Of a stretch of 10,927 nt of DNA, positions 1 to 7,832 are shown piece by piece; positions within the stretch are counted from its first letter, which is position 1; each line of letters opens with the position of its first letter. The stretch lies in contig CADBQK010000219.1 of NCBI GenBank assembly GCA_902796775.1, forward strand, positions 1 through 10,927. Direction: 5' to 3'. This stretch comes from an uncultured Lachnospiraceae bacterium. GTDB lineage: Bacteria; Bacillota_A; Clostridia; Lachnospirales; Lachnospiraceae. The notes under the pieces were generated by a model. The model saw only the letters and a program-made list of their open reading frames with translations, had not been told where the DNA came from and made no database searches. Position numbers and translations under genes: made by a program.

Positions 1-58
1 AATGTATCTTTCTGAGGATACTGTTTTTCTCCGCTCCGGTTGCAGGAATGGAGGAAAT

Positions 59-766
59 ATGTCAGTAGAAACAAAAGCCGGTTTTACTATGAAGGATCTT
101 CCGGAGGGAGAGCGTCCTTACGAAAAGTGTGAATGTCTGGGCGCGGAGAGCCTCTCAGACGCAGAGCTTCTTGCAATCCTGATCAATGCAGGGCTGCCGG
201 GGATGAAAGCGATTGACGTTGCCTACAGGCTGCTGAATATCGATGAGCGATATCCCGGACTGGAAGGCCTTGTTAGGCTCTCGATCCATGATCTTAAGAA
301 GGTCAGAGGGATCGGGAGAATCAAGGCAATCCGTTTAAAAGCCTTATGTGAGCTGGGCAGCCGGATTTCCCGGATCTCCTACCATAAGGGAAAACCTATG
401 GAAAACACAGATGATGCAGCTGCATATTTTATGACCAGCATGCGTGATCTGGATCATGAAGAACTCCATCTGATGATGCTGGATAATGCGCACTGTTTTC
501 TGGGAGAGGAGTGCATCACTGTCGGCACAGTTAATGCTTCTCTGATCGATCCTAAAGGTATCTTTGAGAAAGCACTGGCCTGCGGTGCTCTGTATATTAT
601 TCTGGCGCATAATCATCCCAGCGGTTCACTGACTCCGAGCAGCCAGGATATCCAGGCGACAGACCGAGTGAAAGCTTCCGGAGAGATGCTTGGTATACGG
701 CTGGTTGATCACCTGATCATTGGGAATATGTCCTATACGAGTATGCTTGCAGAGGGATACCTTTAG
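59..766 (+). CDS. radC: RadC family JAB/MPN-domain protein
   Basis: This encodes a 235-aa RadC-family protein. The N-terminal part carries a helix-hairpin-helix-like segment around residues 82-95 (VRGIGRIKAI). The C-terminal part is a JAB/MPN metalloprotease-like domain. Its metal-binding signature is complete: H184-x-H186, seven residues, S194, two residues, D197, within HNHPSG. The family was named for a supposed repair role that later work did not support, so the cellular function is unsettled. The start at 59 is preceded by GGAGG at 50-54. An in-frame ATG at 2 would add 19 residues unlike the family, and an ATG at 89 fits the family start (MKDLPEGERP) but has no ribosome site. The gene lies directly upstream of mreB, a common arrangement in Firmicutes. 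Identification is firm; activity is not implied. Confidence 0.95.
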   Translation: MSVETKAGFTMKDLPEGERPYEKCECLGAESLSDAELLAILINAGLPGMKAIDVAYRLLNIDERYPGLEGLVRLSIHDLKKVRGIGRIKAIRLKALCELGSRISRISYHKGKPMENTDDAAAYFMTSMRDLDHEELHLMMLDNAHCFLGEECITVGTVNASLIDPKGIFEKALACGALYIILAHNHPSGSLTPSSQDIQATDRVKASGEMLGIRLVDHLIIGNMSYTSMLAEGYL

Positions 767-780
767 GATGACAGCATCCT
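765..780 (+). other. Short hairpin overlapping the radC stop codon
   Basis: AGGATG (765-770), loop ACAG, and CATCCT (775-780) form a perfect 6-bp stem that begins inside the radC stop codon. Only two T residues follow before the run is broken, so it is a poor intrinsic terminator. It may attenuate transcription, stabilise the 3' end of radC, or be chance. The rest of the 109-base gap before mreB shows no other clear element apart from the mreB ribosome site. Confidence 0.25.
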
Positions 781-861
781 TTGATGTCCTGATACCGGAG
801 ATCATGAATACCTGAATAATAGTTACAATAGTTCTGTATGAATCAAATATGTATCCGTAAT

Positions 862-870
862 GAGGAGGAG
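862..870 (+). promoter_or_regulatory. Ribosome binding site that sets the TTG start of mreB
   Basis: GAGGAGGAG is a near-perfect Shine-Dalgarno sequence ending five bases before TTG at 876. It decides the start codon, because no ATG lies at a suitable distance and the TTG-initiated protein begins at the expected place just before the first phosphate loop. Confidence 0.8.
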
Positions 871-875
871 TAGGC

Positions 876-1898
876 TTGGCCGGGAGAAAATTCGGACTGG
901 ATCCGGGGACGATGAATCTGCGGATTTGCCAGCAGGGACGCGGTCTCATTATCAATGAGAAGAATCTGGTAGCTGCCAGGAAAAAAACAATCATTGCTGC
1001 CGGCGATGAAGCTTATGAAATGTTTGAGCGTACGCCTGCTTCCATTCAGGTTTCCAGACCAGTGTCAGGAGGTGTCATTGCGGATACGGCGAATCTTGGC
1101 CGGGCGATCGATCTTCTGCTGAAAAAGGGCGGAGTGACACCGGCATTTCTGCGTCGTTTTCAGTTTTATATGGCAGTTCCTACGGATGTATCCGAAGTGG
1201 AAAAACGTGCCTACTACAGCTTGATCACACAGTCTTCCTTCAGCACTCGTAATGTTTACCTGGTGGAAAAGCCGATTGCCTGTGCAATAGGTGAAAATCT
1301 TTCGTTCTCCGGAGAGGACCCAATCATGATCGTGGATATGGGCGCTGGTTCCACGGAGGTATCCATTCTGATGAAAGGCGGTATGACTGTCAGCAAGCTT
1401 CTTAAGGAAGGTGGTCTGACGATCAATGAAACGATCATCCAATCTGTCAGGAGAGAGTATAGTCTTGTGATTGGGGAAAAGACTGCCGAAACACTGAAAT
1501 TTGAGCTGGGAGATGCAATTCCCGGTTATCGTGCAGGAATGAAGGCATATGGCCGCAGTCTGGCTTCCGGACTTCCTGCATCTGCAGAGATTCCTGTAAA
1601 TCTGGTCTTTGAGGCAATGAAGACGTATTTTATCCATGTAGTACAGGTGATCCACAACATGATCGGAAAAGTGCCGCCCCAGCAGGCGCAGGCGATCATG
1701 AACAGAGGGATCTATTTTACAGGCGGGACATCCATGATCCCGAAACTGGACGAATTGTTTGCCTCCATCCTGCATATCAAGGTGGAGTTCTCCAAGAGCC
1801 CTGCAGATAGTGCGATCCGGGGAGTAGCAAAGATCATGCAGAATCCTTCTGATTATAAAGATGTCCTGTTTACCATGAGGGATTCCTCTTTCGAATAA
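876..1898 (+). CDS. mreB: MreB-family actin-like protein, divergent
   Basis: This 340-aa protein has the usual MreB length. MreB proteins are bacterial actins that form ATP-dependent filaments under the membrane and steer the elongation machinery. The first phosphate loop is at residues 9-14 (DPGTMN; canonical DLGTAN). The catalytic-glutamate region is VEKP with E131 (canonical IEEP). The second phosphate loop is D154-M-G-A-G-S-T-E161 (canonical DIGGGTTE). Further on are the MreB-like IGEKTAE segment and an adenosine motif, FTGGTSMIP (usually LTGGGALL). The key acidic residues D9, E131 and D154 are kept, but the surrounding glycines and neighbours are unusually altered. Initiation is at TTG with a strong ribosome site. 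Its place ahead of mreC and mreD supports the MreB role. A paralogous MreB-like protein with slower nucleotide turnover is a possible alternative reading. Confidence 0.9.
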   Translation: MAGRKFGLDPGTMNLRICQQGRGLIINEKNLVAARKKTIIAAGDEAYEMFERTPASIQVSRPVSGGVIADTANLGRAIDLLLKKGGVTPAFLRRFQFYMAVPTDVSEVEKRAYYSLITQSSFSTRNVYLVEKPIACAIGENLSFSGEDPIMIVDMGAGSTEVSILMKGGMTVSKLLKEGGLTINETIIQSVRREYSLVIGEKTAETLKFELGDAIPGYRAGMKAYGRSLASGLPASAEIPVNLVFEAMKTYFIHVVQVIHNMIGKVPPQQAQAIMNRGIYFTGGTSMIPKLDELFASILHIKVEFSKSPADSAIRGVAKIMQNPSDYKDVLFTMRDSSFE

Positions 1899-1922
1899 AC
1901 GATCCTGCAAAGAGATAAAGAC

Positions 1923-1951
1923 AGATATAAAAGATATCAAACAGATATCAA
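1923..1951 (+). repeat. AGATAT repeats in the mreB-mreC gap
   Basis: AGATAT occurs at 1923, 1932 and 1943. The last two copies extend to AGATATCAA. Because GATATC is its own reverse complement, the copies at 1933-1938 and 1944-1949 could pair across a five-base loop. The stem is A/T-rich and weak, with no T-run, so a terminator is unlikely. No function is assigned. The mreC ribosome site (AGGA, 1973-1976) lies downstream. Confidence 0.3.
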
Positions 1952-1981
1952 GTCAGAACTCCTCGATTAGAAAGGAATGGA

Positions 1982-2938
1982 ATGAACCGTAGAAGGAATC
2001 GTACAAGAAAGCCGGAGATCGTTTTTGCTATACTGGCTGTCATCTGTATTGTACTGATTATTGCGAGTGCTTTTACCGGCATATCGGGTCAGGCAAGCGG
2101 CATTTCCAGTATATTGCTCGGGCCTATGCAGAGCGGCGTGAATACGTTTGGCGGACTTGTTTCCAATCTGTCAGAGAAGAAAGCAGAAATAGATGATCTG
2201 GAGTCCGAGAATGAAGAGCTGAGCAATCAGGTTGACGAGCTGCAGAATCGTATAACCTCTCTGGAGCAGAATCTCGCAGATTATGAAGATCTTCTGGCCC
2301 TGACAGAGTTAAATGAAAAATATCCGGCGTATGATATGACCGGGGCAAGAGTAATCGGGAAAAATCCCGGCAACTGGTATAAGACCTTTACGATCAACAA
2401 GGGAGCCAGGGACGGGATCCTTACCGGTATGAATGTTGTATCAGGTAATGGCCTTGTCGGCATTGTTACACAGGTCGGTGTTACTTCCAGTGTTGTAAAG
2501 AGCATCGTGGATGATACCAGCAGCGTCAGTGCGATGATTACCAAAAACTATGGTACCTGTATGGTAGAAGGCGATCTCACATTAGTAAACCAGGGACTTT
2601 TAAGTGTAAACATGATTTCTGACAATACCTCTCTGGTAGACGGAGATGAGATCGTTACTTCCTATATCAGTGACAAATTTCTGCCCGGTATTCTGATCGG
2701 GTACATTAGTAATGTCCAGACAGATGATTCCAACCTGAGTTATCACGCCAGGCTGACACCTGTTGTCGATTTCCAGCATCTTTCCACGGTTATGGTGATC
2801 CGTCAGCTTAAGGGTGAGCAGGCGGATCAGACAGCCGTGTCCTCTGATGTATCTGATCAGATGCAGGAAACGGAAAAGAAGGAGACGGAAACGACGATAA
2901 CGGAAACACAGACCGGGGAAGGTGCAGATCAGCCATGA
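1982..2938 (+). CDS. mreC: Rod shape-determining protein MreC
   Basis: MreC is a bitopic scaffold that links MreB and MreD inside the cell to penicillin-binding proteins outside. This 318-aa copy has the full family layout. There is a basic N-terminus (RRRNRTRK), one membrane segment at about residues 12-33, and a heptad-rich coiled coil at about 63-105. The extracellular beta-domain at about 115-278 includes the family-typical ARVIGKNPGNWYKTFTINKG and NGLVGIVTQV. A roughly 40-residue acidic and Thr/Gln-rich tail follows and looks disordered. The ATG has AGGA five bases upstream. Its last codons overlap the mreD start by four bases (ATGA), indicating translational coupling. The length is normal for the family and no key segment is missing. 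Confidence 0.95.
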   Translation: MNRRRNRTRKPEIVFAILAVICIVLIIASAFTGISGQASGISSILLGPMQSGVNTFGGLVSNLSEKKAEIDDLESENEELSNQVDELQNRITSLEQNLADYEDLLALTELNEKYPAYDMTGARVIGKNPGNWYKTFTINKGARDGILTGMNVVSGNGLVGIVTQVGVTSSVVKSIVDDTSSVSAMITKNYGTCMVEGDLTLVNQGLLSVNMISDNTSLVDGDEIVTSYISDKFLPGILIGYISNVQTDDSNLSYHARLTPVVDFQHLSTVMVIRQLKGEQADQTAVSSDVSDQMQETEKKETETTITETQTGEGADQP

Positions 2939-3426
2939 AAAGAAGCTTCTTTTATCTTTTAGCTGCACCGGTACTGCTGTTATTGCAGTCTTCCCTGTTT
3001 TCCTATTTTGAAATAGCAGACATCGTTCCGAATCTTTTGGTGATACTGACAGCTTCTACAGCTACGATCGAGGGCAGTCTGGATGGCTGTCTGGTCGGTT
3101 TTTACTGCGGCATACTTCTGGATCTGGCTTATGGCCCGGTGCTGGGTATGCATGCGCTTGGATTTCTGCTGATTGGCTATTGTGCAGGAATCACCAACAG
3201 GATGTTTTATCGTGAAGATATTACCTTCCCGCTGCTGATTATTGCAGGCAGCGATCTGGCGTATGGCCTGTATATGTTTCTCGCCGGCTTCCTGATCCGG
3301 GGCCGGATGAATTTTGGTTCCTATCTGGTCAGGATCATTCTCCCGGAGATCGTCTATACAGTCATCATAGCTGTATTCCTGTACCGGGTCGTGCTTTTTT
3401 TCCTGAGCAGACTGAAGAAAAAGTGA
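2935..3426 (+). CDS. mreD: Rod shape-determining protein MreD
   Basis: This encodes a 163-aa, highly hydrophobic integral membrane protein with about five or six predicted membrane segments. It ends in a basic cytoplasmic tail (SRLKKK). Family features visible are the PNLLVILTAS segment near residue 32, the GCLVGFYCGILLDL segment, and GMHALGFLLIGY. MreD is a component of the elongasome that works with MreC in controlling PBP2 and RodA; its exact biochemical role is not settled. The ATG lies inside the mreC stop (ATGA), so translation is probably coupled to mreC. Only 13 bases separate its stop from the PBP2 start. Length and position agree with the family. Confidence 0.93.
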   Translation: MKRSFFYLLAAPVLLLLQSSLFSYFEIADIVPNLLVILTASTATIEGSLDGCLVGFYCGILLDLAYGPVLGMHALGFLLIGYCAGITNRMFYREDITFPLLIIAGSDLAYGLYMFLAGFLIRGRMNFGSYLVRIILPEIVYTVIIAVFLYRVVLFFLSRLKKK

Positions 3427-3439
3427 GAGTGAGGCAGAT

Positions 3440-6241
3440 TTGCTTAAAAATATACTGGATGACGTGATCGGCATTTTAACTTCCCGATTATTTATTCTGG
3501 GAGCTGTATTTTGTTCGTTCTTTCTGATCCTTCTGATGCGTCTCTATAATCTTCAGATCGTAAATGGAGAACAGTATCTGGATACCTTTACCTACCGTAT
3601 CCAGAAAAACGTAGAGCTTCCGGCTCCGCGCGGCACCATCTACGATTGTAACGGTATACCGCTGGCTTATAATAAGCTTTGCTATAGAGTGACCGTAGAA
3701 GACAGTACGCTGATTACGACAAATCAGGAAAAAAATGAAATGATCTCCCGGCTGATCGATTATATTGAGGAAGCGGGGGACACGCTGAGTGATGATATCC
3801 CGCTGGGACTGGATGAGGAGGGAAATCTGGTATTTACCGGTTCCACGGCGACAGTTGTACGTTTTAAAAAAGATATTTACAGTACGACCGAGCTGAATGA
3901 TGAACAGAAAAATGCAGATGCTTCCGAGGTATATGCCTACATGACGGGCAAGCGGATGTTTAATGTAGATGAAAGCTTCGGTATTGAGAGATCTTTGAAG
4001 ATCCTTTCTGTCCGTTATGATATCTATATGAAACGGTATGAAAAGTACCTTTCTGTCACCGTTGTGTCGGACGCAAGCCCTAAACTGGCTGCCGCGATCC
4101 GGGAGAATCAGGACGAGCTGCCCGGTATCAGTATCGAGCAGGGCTATACCCGTGAATATGCCGACAGCAAGTATTTTTCATGCATTACAGGCTATATCGG
4201 CAATATTTCTGAAGACGAGCTTTCTTCCTTTGAGGCAGATGGCAATCATTCCTATTCGCAGAATGACCAGATTGGAAAAATCGGCATAGAAGCATATTAT
4301 GAGGATATCCTGAAAGGGACAAAGGGTTCCCAGACACTTTATGTCAACAACCTGGGGAGTATCCTGGAGACAGCTGACACGGTTGATCCGGTACCGGGGA
4401 ATGATGTATATCTCTCGATCGACTCGGATTTCACCAAGAAAGCTTACGATATGATAGAGGAACGGATCGCCGGTATCATTCTGGCCTATATGCGCCTGGG
4501 TTCGGACCGAGATTATAATGATGAGATCCTCATCCCGGTCAATGATATCTATTATGCTATGATCGGGAACAATATCATCAGCCTGCCTCATCTGGAGTCT
4601 GAGGATGCTACTGATATAGAAAAAGACTTTTACCAGAAATATGTAAACTACCAGACCAAAGTTGCCAGAACGATATCGAGTGCTATGAATAAGAAAAGGG
4701 GAACCCTGAGCCGGGAGGAGTACTCTTATATCGATATGGCTTACAACATGCTCTGTGATGACGGGGTACTGCAGATTGGAAAGATTGATTCAGATGATGA
4801 AACGATCGCCTCATGGAGAAGAGGATCGCTGAGTCTGGATGAACTGCTTAATTACGCAGTCAGCAAAAATATCATTGATGTTTCTTATCTGGAAGTATCT
4901 TCCGATTATCTGGATACCAGCGAAATATTTGATGCGATCGTAGTCTATATCAACCAGAATCTGCCGAATTACAATGATTTCGAAAAACAGGCATATTATT
5001 ATATGCTGGAAAATGATGAGATCACCGGAGAAGATATCTGCCTGATTTTATACGCACAGGATATTTTGCAGAGAGATTCCGACTATGGCAAACTCTTATC
5101 CGGGACCTTGAGTGCATATGATTTTATGTATAAGAAAATCTACTATATGCAGATTACACCGGATATGCTTGGCCTGATGCCTTGTTCCGGCGCTTATGTC
5201 GTGACGGATATCAATACAGGAAAGGTGAAAGCCCTGGTTTCCTATCCCGGATATGATGCCAACCGGATGAACGAGGTCGAGTATTACAGTTCTCTCCTGA
5301 ATAATAAGTCTCTGCCTCTGTACAACCGTGTGACACAGCAGGCATTGGCACCAGGCTCGACCTACAAACTTGTTTCTACGGCCGCCGGTCTGGAAGAGGG
5401 TGTGATCACAAAGGACACCTATATTGCCGACCAGGTGGAGTATACAAAGGTTGTTCCTACAGCATCCTGCTGGAATAAATATGGCCATGGTGATATCAAT
5501 ATTACCGATGCCATCATGTATTCCTGCAACTATTTCTTTTATGAGGTCGGCTACAGGCTGGCTACAACGAAGGAATTGAAGTTCAGCGATACGCTTGGAC
5601 TGAACCGTCTGGCCAAGTATGCTTCGATGTTCGGATTCGACAGTGTATCCGGTATAGAGCTGGCGGAGACAGAGCCTAAGATTTCCGATGAGAGTGCTGT
5701 ACGTTCGGCTATCGGTCAGGGTACAAACAACTATACACCGGCACAGCTAAGCCGTTATGTCACTGCTTTGGCTAATTCCGGTACTGTTTACAAACTATCT
5801 CTGATCGACCAGGTCAAAAACAGTGATGGGGAAGTGACTGACAAGTGTGAACCAGTTGTGGATAAAAAAGTCAAGATTAAGAAGTCCACATGGGATATCA
5901 TACATGAAGGTATGTACCGGGTATGCAATGTATCTGACTATGTAACAAAAATGGGCGGTCTTGGCCTGACTATGAGCGGCAAATCGGGTACTGCTGAGGA
6001 ATCCGAGGACAAGCCTAACCATGCATTGTTCGTCGGCTACGCACCGTATAAAGATCCAAAGGTAGCCGCTGTACTGGTCATTCCTAATGGTTATGGTTCC
6101 TCCAAAGTTCTCGATTTGTATGCAGACTTAATGTGTACTTATTTCAGTGTTCCTGTTCAGCGGGAAGGTACTGATGAGTACGATGAGCCAGGGGATATCC
6201 GTACTGCAAGCATTCCGGATATCAGCATGCAGTCAGATTAA
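3440..6241 (+). CDS. mrdA: Class B penicillin-binding protein 2 (elongation transpeptidase) with large insertion
   Basis: This 933-aa D,D-transpeptidase would cross-link peptidoglycan during elongation, paired with RodA. One membrane anchor lies at about residues 15-36. The N-terminal dimerisation region includes RGTIYDCNG (64-72), where the usual Arg of RGxIxDRNG is Cys70. The transpeptidase domain starts near D328 and is interrupted by about 230 mostly helical, acidic residues (about 350-580). It resumes at GAYVVTDINTG (584 on). Catalytic motifs are complete: S640-T-Y-K643, S695-C-N697 and K848-S-G-T851. C677, H683 and C696 resemble the active-site zinc ligands reported for clostridial PBP2. 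Initiation is at TTG, with GAGG at 3431-3434. PBP2 is usually about 600-700 aa, but 900-1000 aa forms are known in Clostridia. An SpoVD-type sporulation PBP is less likely because there is no PASTA domain and the gene sits between mreD and rodA. Confidence 0.94.
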   Translation: MLKNILDDVIGILTSRLFILGAVFCSFFLILLMRLYNLQIVNGEQYLDTFTYRIQKNVELPAPRGTIYDCNGIPLAYNKLCYRVTVEDSTLITTNQEKNEMISRLIDYIEEAGDTLSDDIPLGLDEEGNLVFTGSTATVVRFKKDIYSTTELNDEQKNADASEVYAYMTGKRMFNVDESFGIERSLKILSVRYDIYMKRYEKYLSVTVVSDASPKLAAAIRENQDELPGISIEQGYTREYADSKYFSCITGYIGNISEDELSSFEADGNHSYSQNDQIGKIGIEAYYEDILKGTKGSQTLYVNNLGSILETADTVDPVPGNDVYLSIDSDFTKKAYDMIEERIAGIILAYMRLGSDRDYNDEILIPVNDIYYAMIGNNIISLPHLESEDATDIEKDFYQKYVNYQTKVARTISSAMNKKRGTLSREEYSYIDMAYNMLCDDGVLQIGKIDSDDETIASWRRGSLSLDELLNYAVSKNIIDVSYLEVSSDYLDTSEIFDAIVVYINQNLPNYNDFEKQAYYYMLENDEITGEDICLILYAQDILQRDSDYGKLLSGTLSAYDFMYKKIYYMQITPDMLGLMPCSGAYVVTDINTGKVKALVSYPGYDANRMNEVEYYSSLLNNKSLPLYNRVTQQALAPGSTYKLVSTAAGLEEGVITKDTYIADQVEYTKVVPTASCWNKYGHGDINITDAIMYSCNYFFYEVGYRLATTKELKFSDTLGLNRLAKYASMFGFDSVSGIELAETEPKISDESAVRSAIGQGTNNYTPAQLSRYVTALANSGTVYKLSLIDQVKNSDGEVTDKCEPVVDKKVKIKKSTWDIIHEGMYRVCNVSDYVTKMGGLGLTMSGKSGTAEESEDKPNHALFVGYAPYKDPKVAAVLVIPNGYGSSKVLDLYADLMCTYFSVPVQREGTDEYDEPGDIRTASIPDISMQSD

Positions 6242-6284
6242 CCGCATATGAAACGATACTGATAAGAATTGAGTTGATACCAGG

Positions 6285-7427
6285 ATGGCTTATAAAAAAA
6301 AGAGAAAACTGCCATTTAATCTGTGGAAATACAATTTCCGCATGTATAATTTCCGTCTGATCGCCTATTGCATAGCGATCAGTATCATTGGAGTTCTTGT
6401 TATCAACAGTGCCGCAGAGGGATTTGTCAATAAGCAGATCATCGGACTGACAGGCGGTCTGATCGGGATGCTTATCATTTCCATTATCGACTATAATTAT
6501 ATTGCGAAATTCTCGTGGGTACTGTATATTTTCAATATCATAATTCTGCTTGCTGTATTACTGTTCGGCTATAATGTAAACGGAGCAACCAGATGGTTCC
6601 GTCTGGGGTCTTTTGGTACACTGCAGCCTTCAGAGATCAGCAAAGCAATCATACTGATCGTGTTTGCAAACGTGATCAGCGAGCAGAGAGACCGGCTGGA
6701 TCAATTTGGGACAGTAGTGAGGATCTTTATCCTGTACATGATCCCAATGCTTCTGATCTTTATGGAACCGGATATGTCTACATCACTGGTGTTCGCATTC
6801 CTGTTTTGTGTGCTGATTTTTGCAGCTGGTCTGAGTTACCGTATTGTCGGTATCATATTAGCGGTCATCGTTCCACTGGGAGCGTTTATAACCTGGTACA
6901 TTCAGCAGCCGTTCCAGATCCTGCTCAGGGATTATCAGCTGGAAAGGGTTATGAGCTTTCTTCACCCTTCCGACTATCTGCTGACGACAGGTGCGCAGCA
7001 ATATAATTCGATCATGGCGATCGGATCCGGAATGCTGACCGGCAAAGGACTGAATAACAATACCTTTACTTCGGTAAAGGGAGGTAATTTTATCTCGGAG
7101 CCGCAGACAGATTTTATATTTGCAGTGGTTGGCGAGGAGCTGGGTTTTCTGGGCAGCTGCCTGGTACTGGGCCTGCTCCTGCTGATCGTGATCGAATGCC
7201 TCATCGTTGCTTCTAATGCCAGGGATATAAGGGGCAGATTGATATCCGTTGGTACAGCAGGGATTCTGTCATTTCAGTCATTCGTAAACATAGGCGTGGC
7301 AACAGGTGTACTCCCGAATACGGGAATCCCGCTGCCTTTCGTCAGTTACGGGCTCAGTTCTCTTCTGAGCAACTTTATGTGTATTGGGTTAGTAATCAAT
7401 GTGGGTTTACAAAGAAACAGGAGGTAA
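6285..7427 (+). CDS. rodA: SEDS-family peptidoglycan glycosyltransferase RodA
   Basis: RodA polymerises lipid II into glycan strands in partnership with PBP2. This 380-aa protein has about ten hydrophobic membrane segments after a basic N-terminus (YKKKRKLP). SEDS family marks are NGATRWFRLG with W104, QPSEISKA just after it, and SEPQTDFIFAVVGEELGFLGS. In that last motif, D276 matches the aspartate essential for catalysis in B. subtilis RodA. The C-terminus has the family-typical NTGIPLPFVSYGLSS. Synteny with PBP2 favours RodA over FtsW or SpoVE. The ATG at 6285 is the only reasonable start, because an in-frame stop lies at 6270-6272. Its ribosome site is weak (GAG at 6271-6273, or AGG directly abutting the ATG). 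The gap to the PBP2 gene is 43 bases and holds no minCDE genes. Confidence 0.95.
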   Translation: MAYKKKRKLPFNLWKYNFRMYNFRLIAYCIAISIIGVLVINSAAEGFVNKQIIGLTGGLIGMLIISIIDYNYIAKFSWVLYIFNIIILLAVLLFGYNVNGATRWFRLGSFGTLQPSEISKAIILIVFANVISEQRDRLDQFGTVVRIFILYMIPMLLIFMEPDMSTSLVFAFLFCVLIFAAGLSYRIVGIILAVIVPLGAFITWYIQQPFQILLRDYQLERVMSFLHPSDYLLTTGAQQYNSIMAIGSGMLTGKGLNNNTFTSVKGGNFISEPQTDFIFAVVGEELGFLGSCLVLGLLLLIVIECLIVASNARDIRGRLISVGTAGILSFQSFVNIGVATGVLPNTGIPLPFVSYGLSSLLSNFMCIGLVINVGLQRNRR

Positions 7428-7429
7428 GA

Positions 7430-7825
7430 ATGAATATCGGGCTGGTTGCGCATGATACAAAAAAACTGCTGATGCAGAACTTCTGTATTGCGTACAGAGG
7501 CATACTCAGCAAAAACGAACTGTATGCGACTGGGACAACGGGCAGGCTGGTTGAAGAGGTGACCAACCTGACGATCCATAAGTTCCTGACCGGACATCTG
7601 GGTGGTGCTCAGCAGCTGGGTGCGCAGATTGAACACAATAATATTGACCTGATGATCTTTCTCAGGGATCCGTATTCACCGAAGTCAAATGAACCGGATG
7701 CCAGTGTGATCGTCGGTCTATGTGATATGCACAATATCCCTATCGCTACCAATCTGGCGACAGCAGAGCTGCTGATCAAAGCTCTTGACAGAGGAGATCT
7801 GGAATGGAGGGAGTTTTATAAATAA
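7430..7825 (+). CDS. mgsA: Methylglyoxal synthase homologue lacking two catalytic-position residues
   Basis: Methylglyoxal synthase converts dihydroxyacetone phosphate to methylglyoxal and phosphate in the cytosol. This 131-aa protein aligns along the whole family: VAHD (H8, D9), phosphate-binding ATGTTG, GHLGGAQQLGAQ, IFLRDP (D80), EPD (D90) and NIPIATNLATAE. Compared with the E. coli enzyme as I recall it, the catalytic aspartate of GGDQQ (Asp71) is Ala60, and the active-site histidine of PHDPD (His98) is Asn87. D80 and D90 match Asp91 and Asp101. Activity is therefore doubtful, although the fold and phosphate site look intact. The start is ATG 7430, with AGGAGG at 7419-7424 inside the end of rodA and only two bases after the rodA stop. 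An upstream in-frame ATG at 7379 lies within rodA and lacks a ribosome site. Confidence 0.9.
   Translation: MNIGLVAHDTKKLLMQNFCIAYRGILSKNELYATGTTGRLVEEVTNLTIHKFLTGHLGGAQQLGAQIEHNNIDLMIFLRDPYSPKSNEPDASVIVGLCDMHNIPIATNLATAELLIKALDRGDLEWREFYK
7806..7813 (+). promoter_or_regulatory. Strong ribosome site inside the mgsA end without a well-placed standard start
   Basis: GGAGGGAG lies in the last codons of mgsA, presumably to initiate the next gene. In the carboxypeptidase frame, the codon seven bases past GGAGG is ATA (7818). The first ATG (7833) is 19 bases beyond the end of the site. TTG at 7785 lies upstream of the site, so it cannot use it. Confidence 0.5.
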
Positions 7826-7832
7826 CCGGACT

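Noticed and set aside
2..58. N-terminal extension of radC from ATG 2
   Set aside because: The extra 19 residues do not resemble RadC, and no ribosome site is visible before position 2. ATG 59 has GGAGG upstream. Another frame here runs open to a stop at 66-68 and could be the tail of an upstream gene, but it is too short to identify.
824..829. TACAAT as a -10 box for an mreB promoter
   Set aside because: The -10 match is good, but no reasonable -35 hexamer lies 16-18 bases upstream (candidates near 800-807 match poorly) and there is no extended -10 TG. A weak internal promoter cannot be excluded.
1065..1940. Long antisense open frame (291 codons) opposite mreB
   Set aside because: It lies almost wholly within the firmly identified mreB. 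Its translation is rich in Cys, His and Arg with no recognisable domain, as expected for a shadow frame.
7379..7429. Earlier start for mgsA at ATG 7379
   Set aside because: It would lie within rodA without a ribosome site, whereas ATG 7430 has a perfect AGGAGG and matches the family N-terminus.
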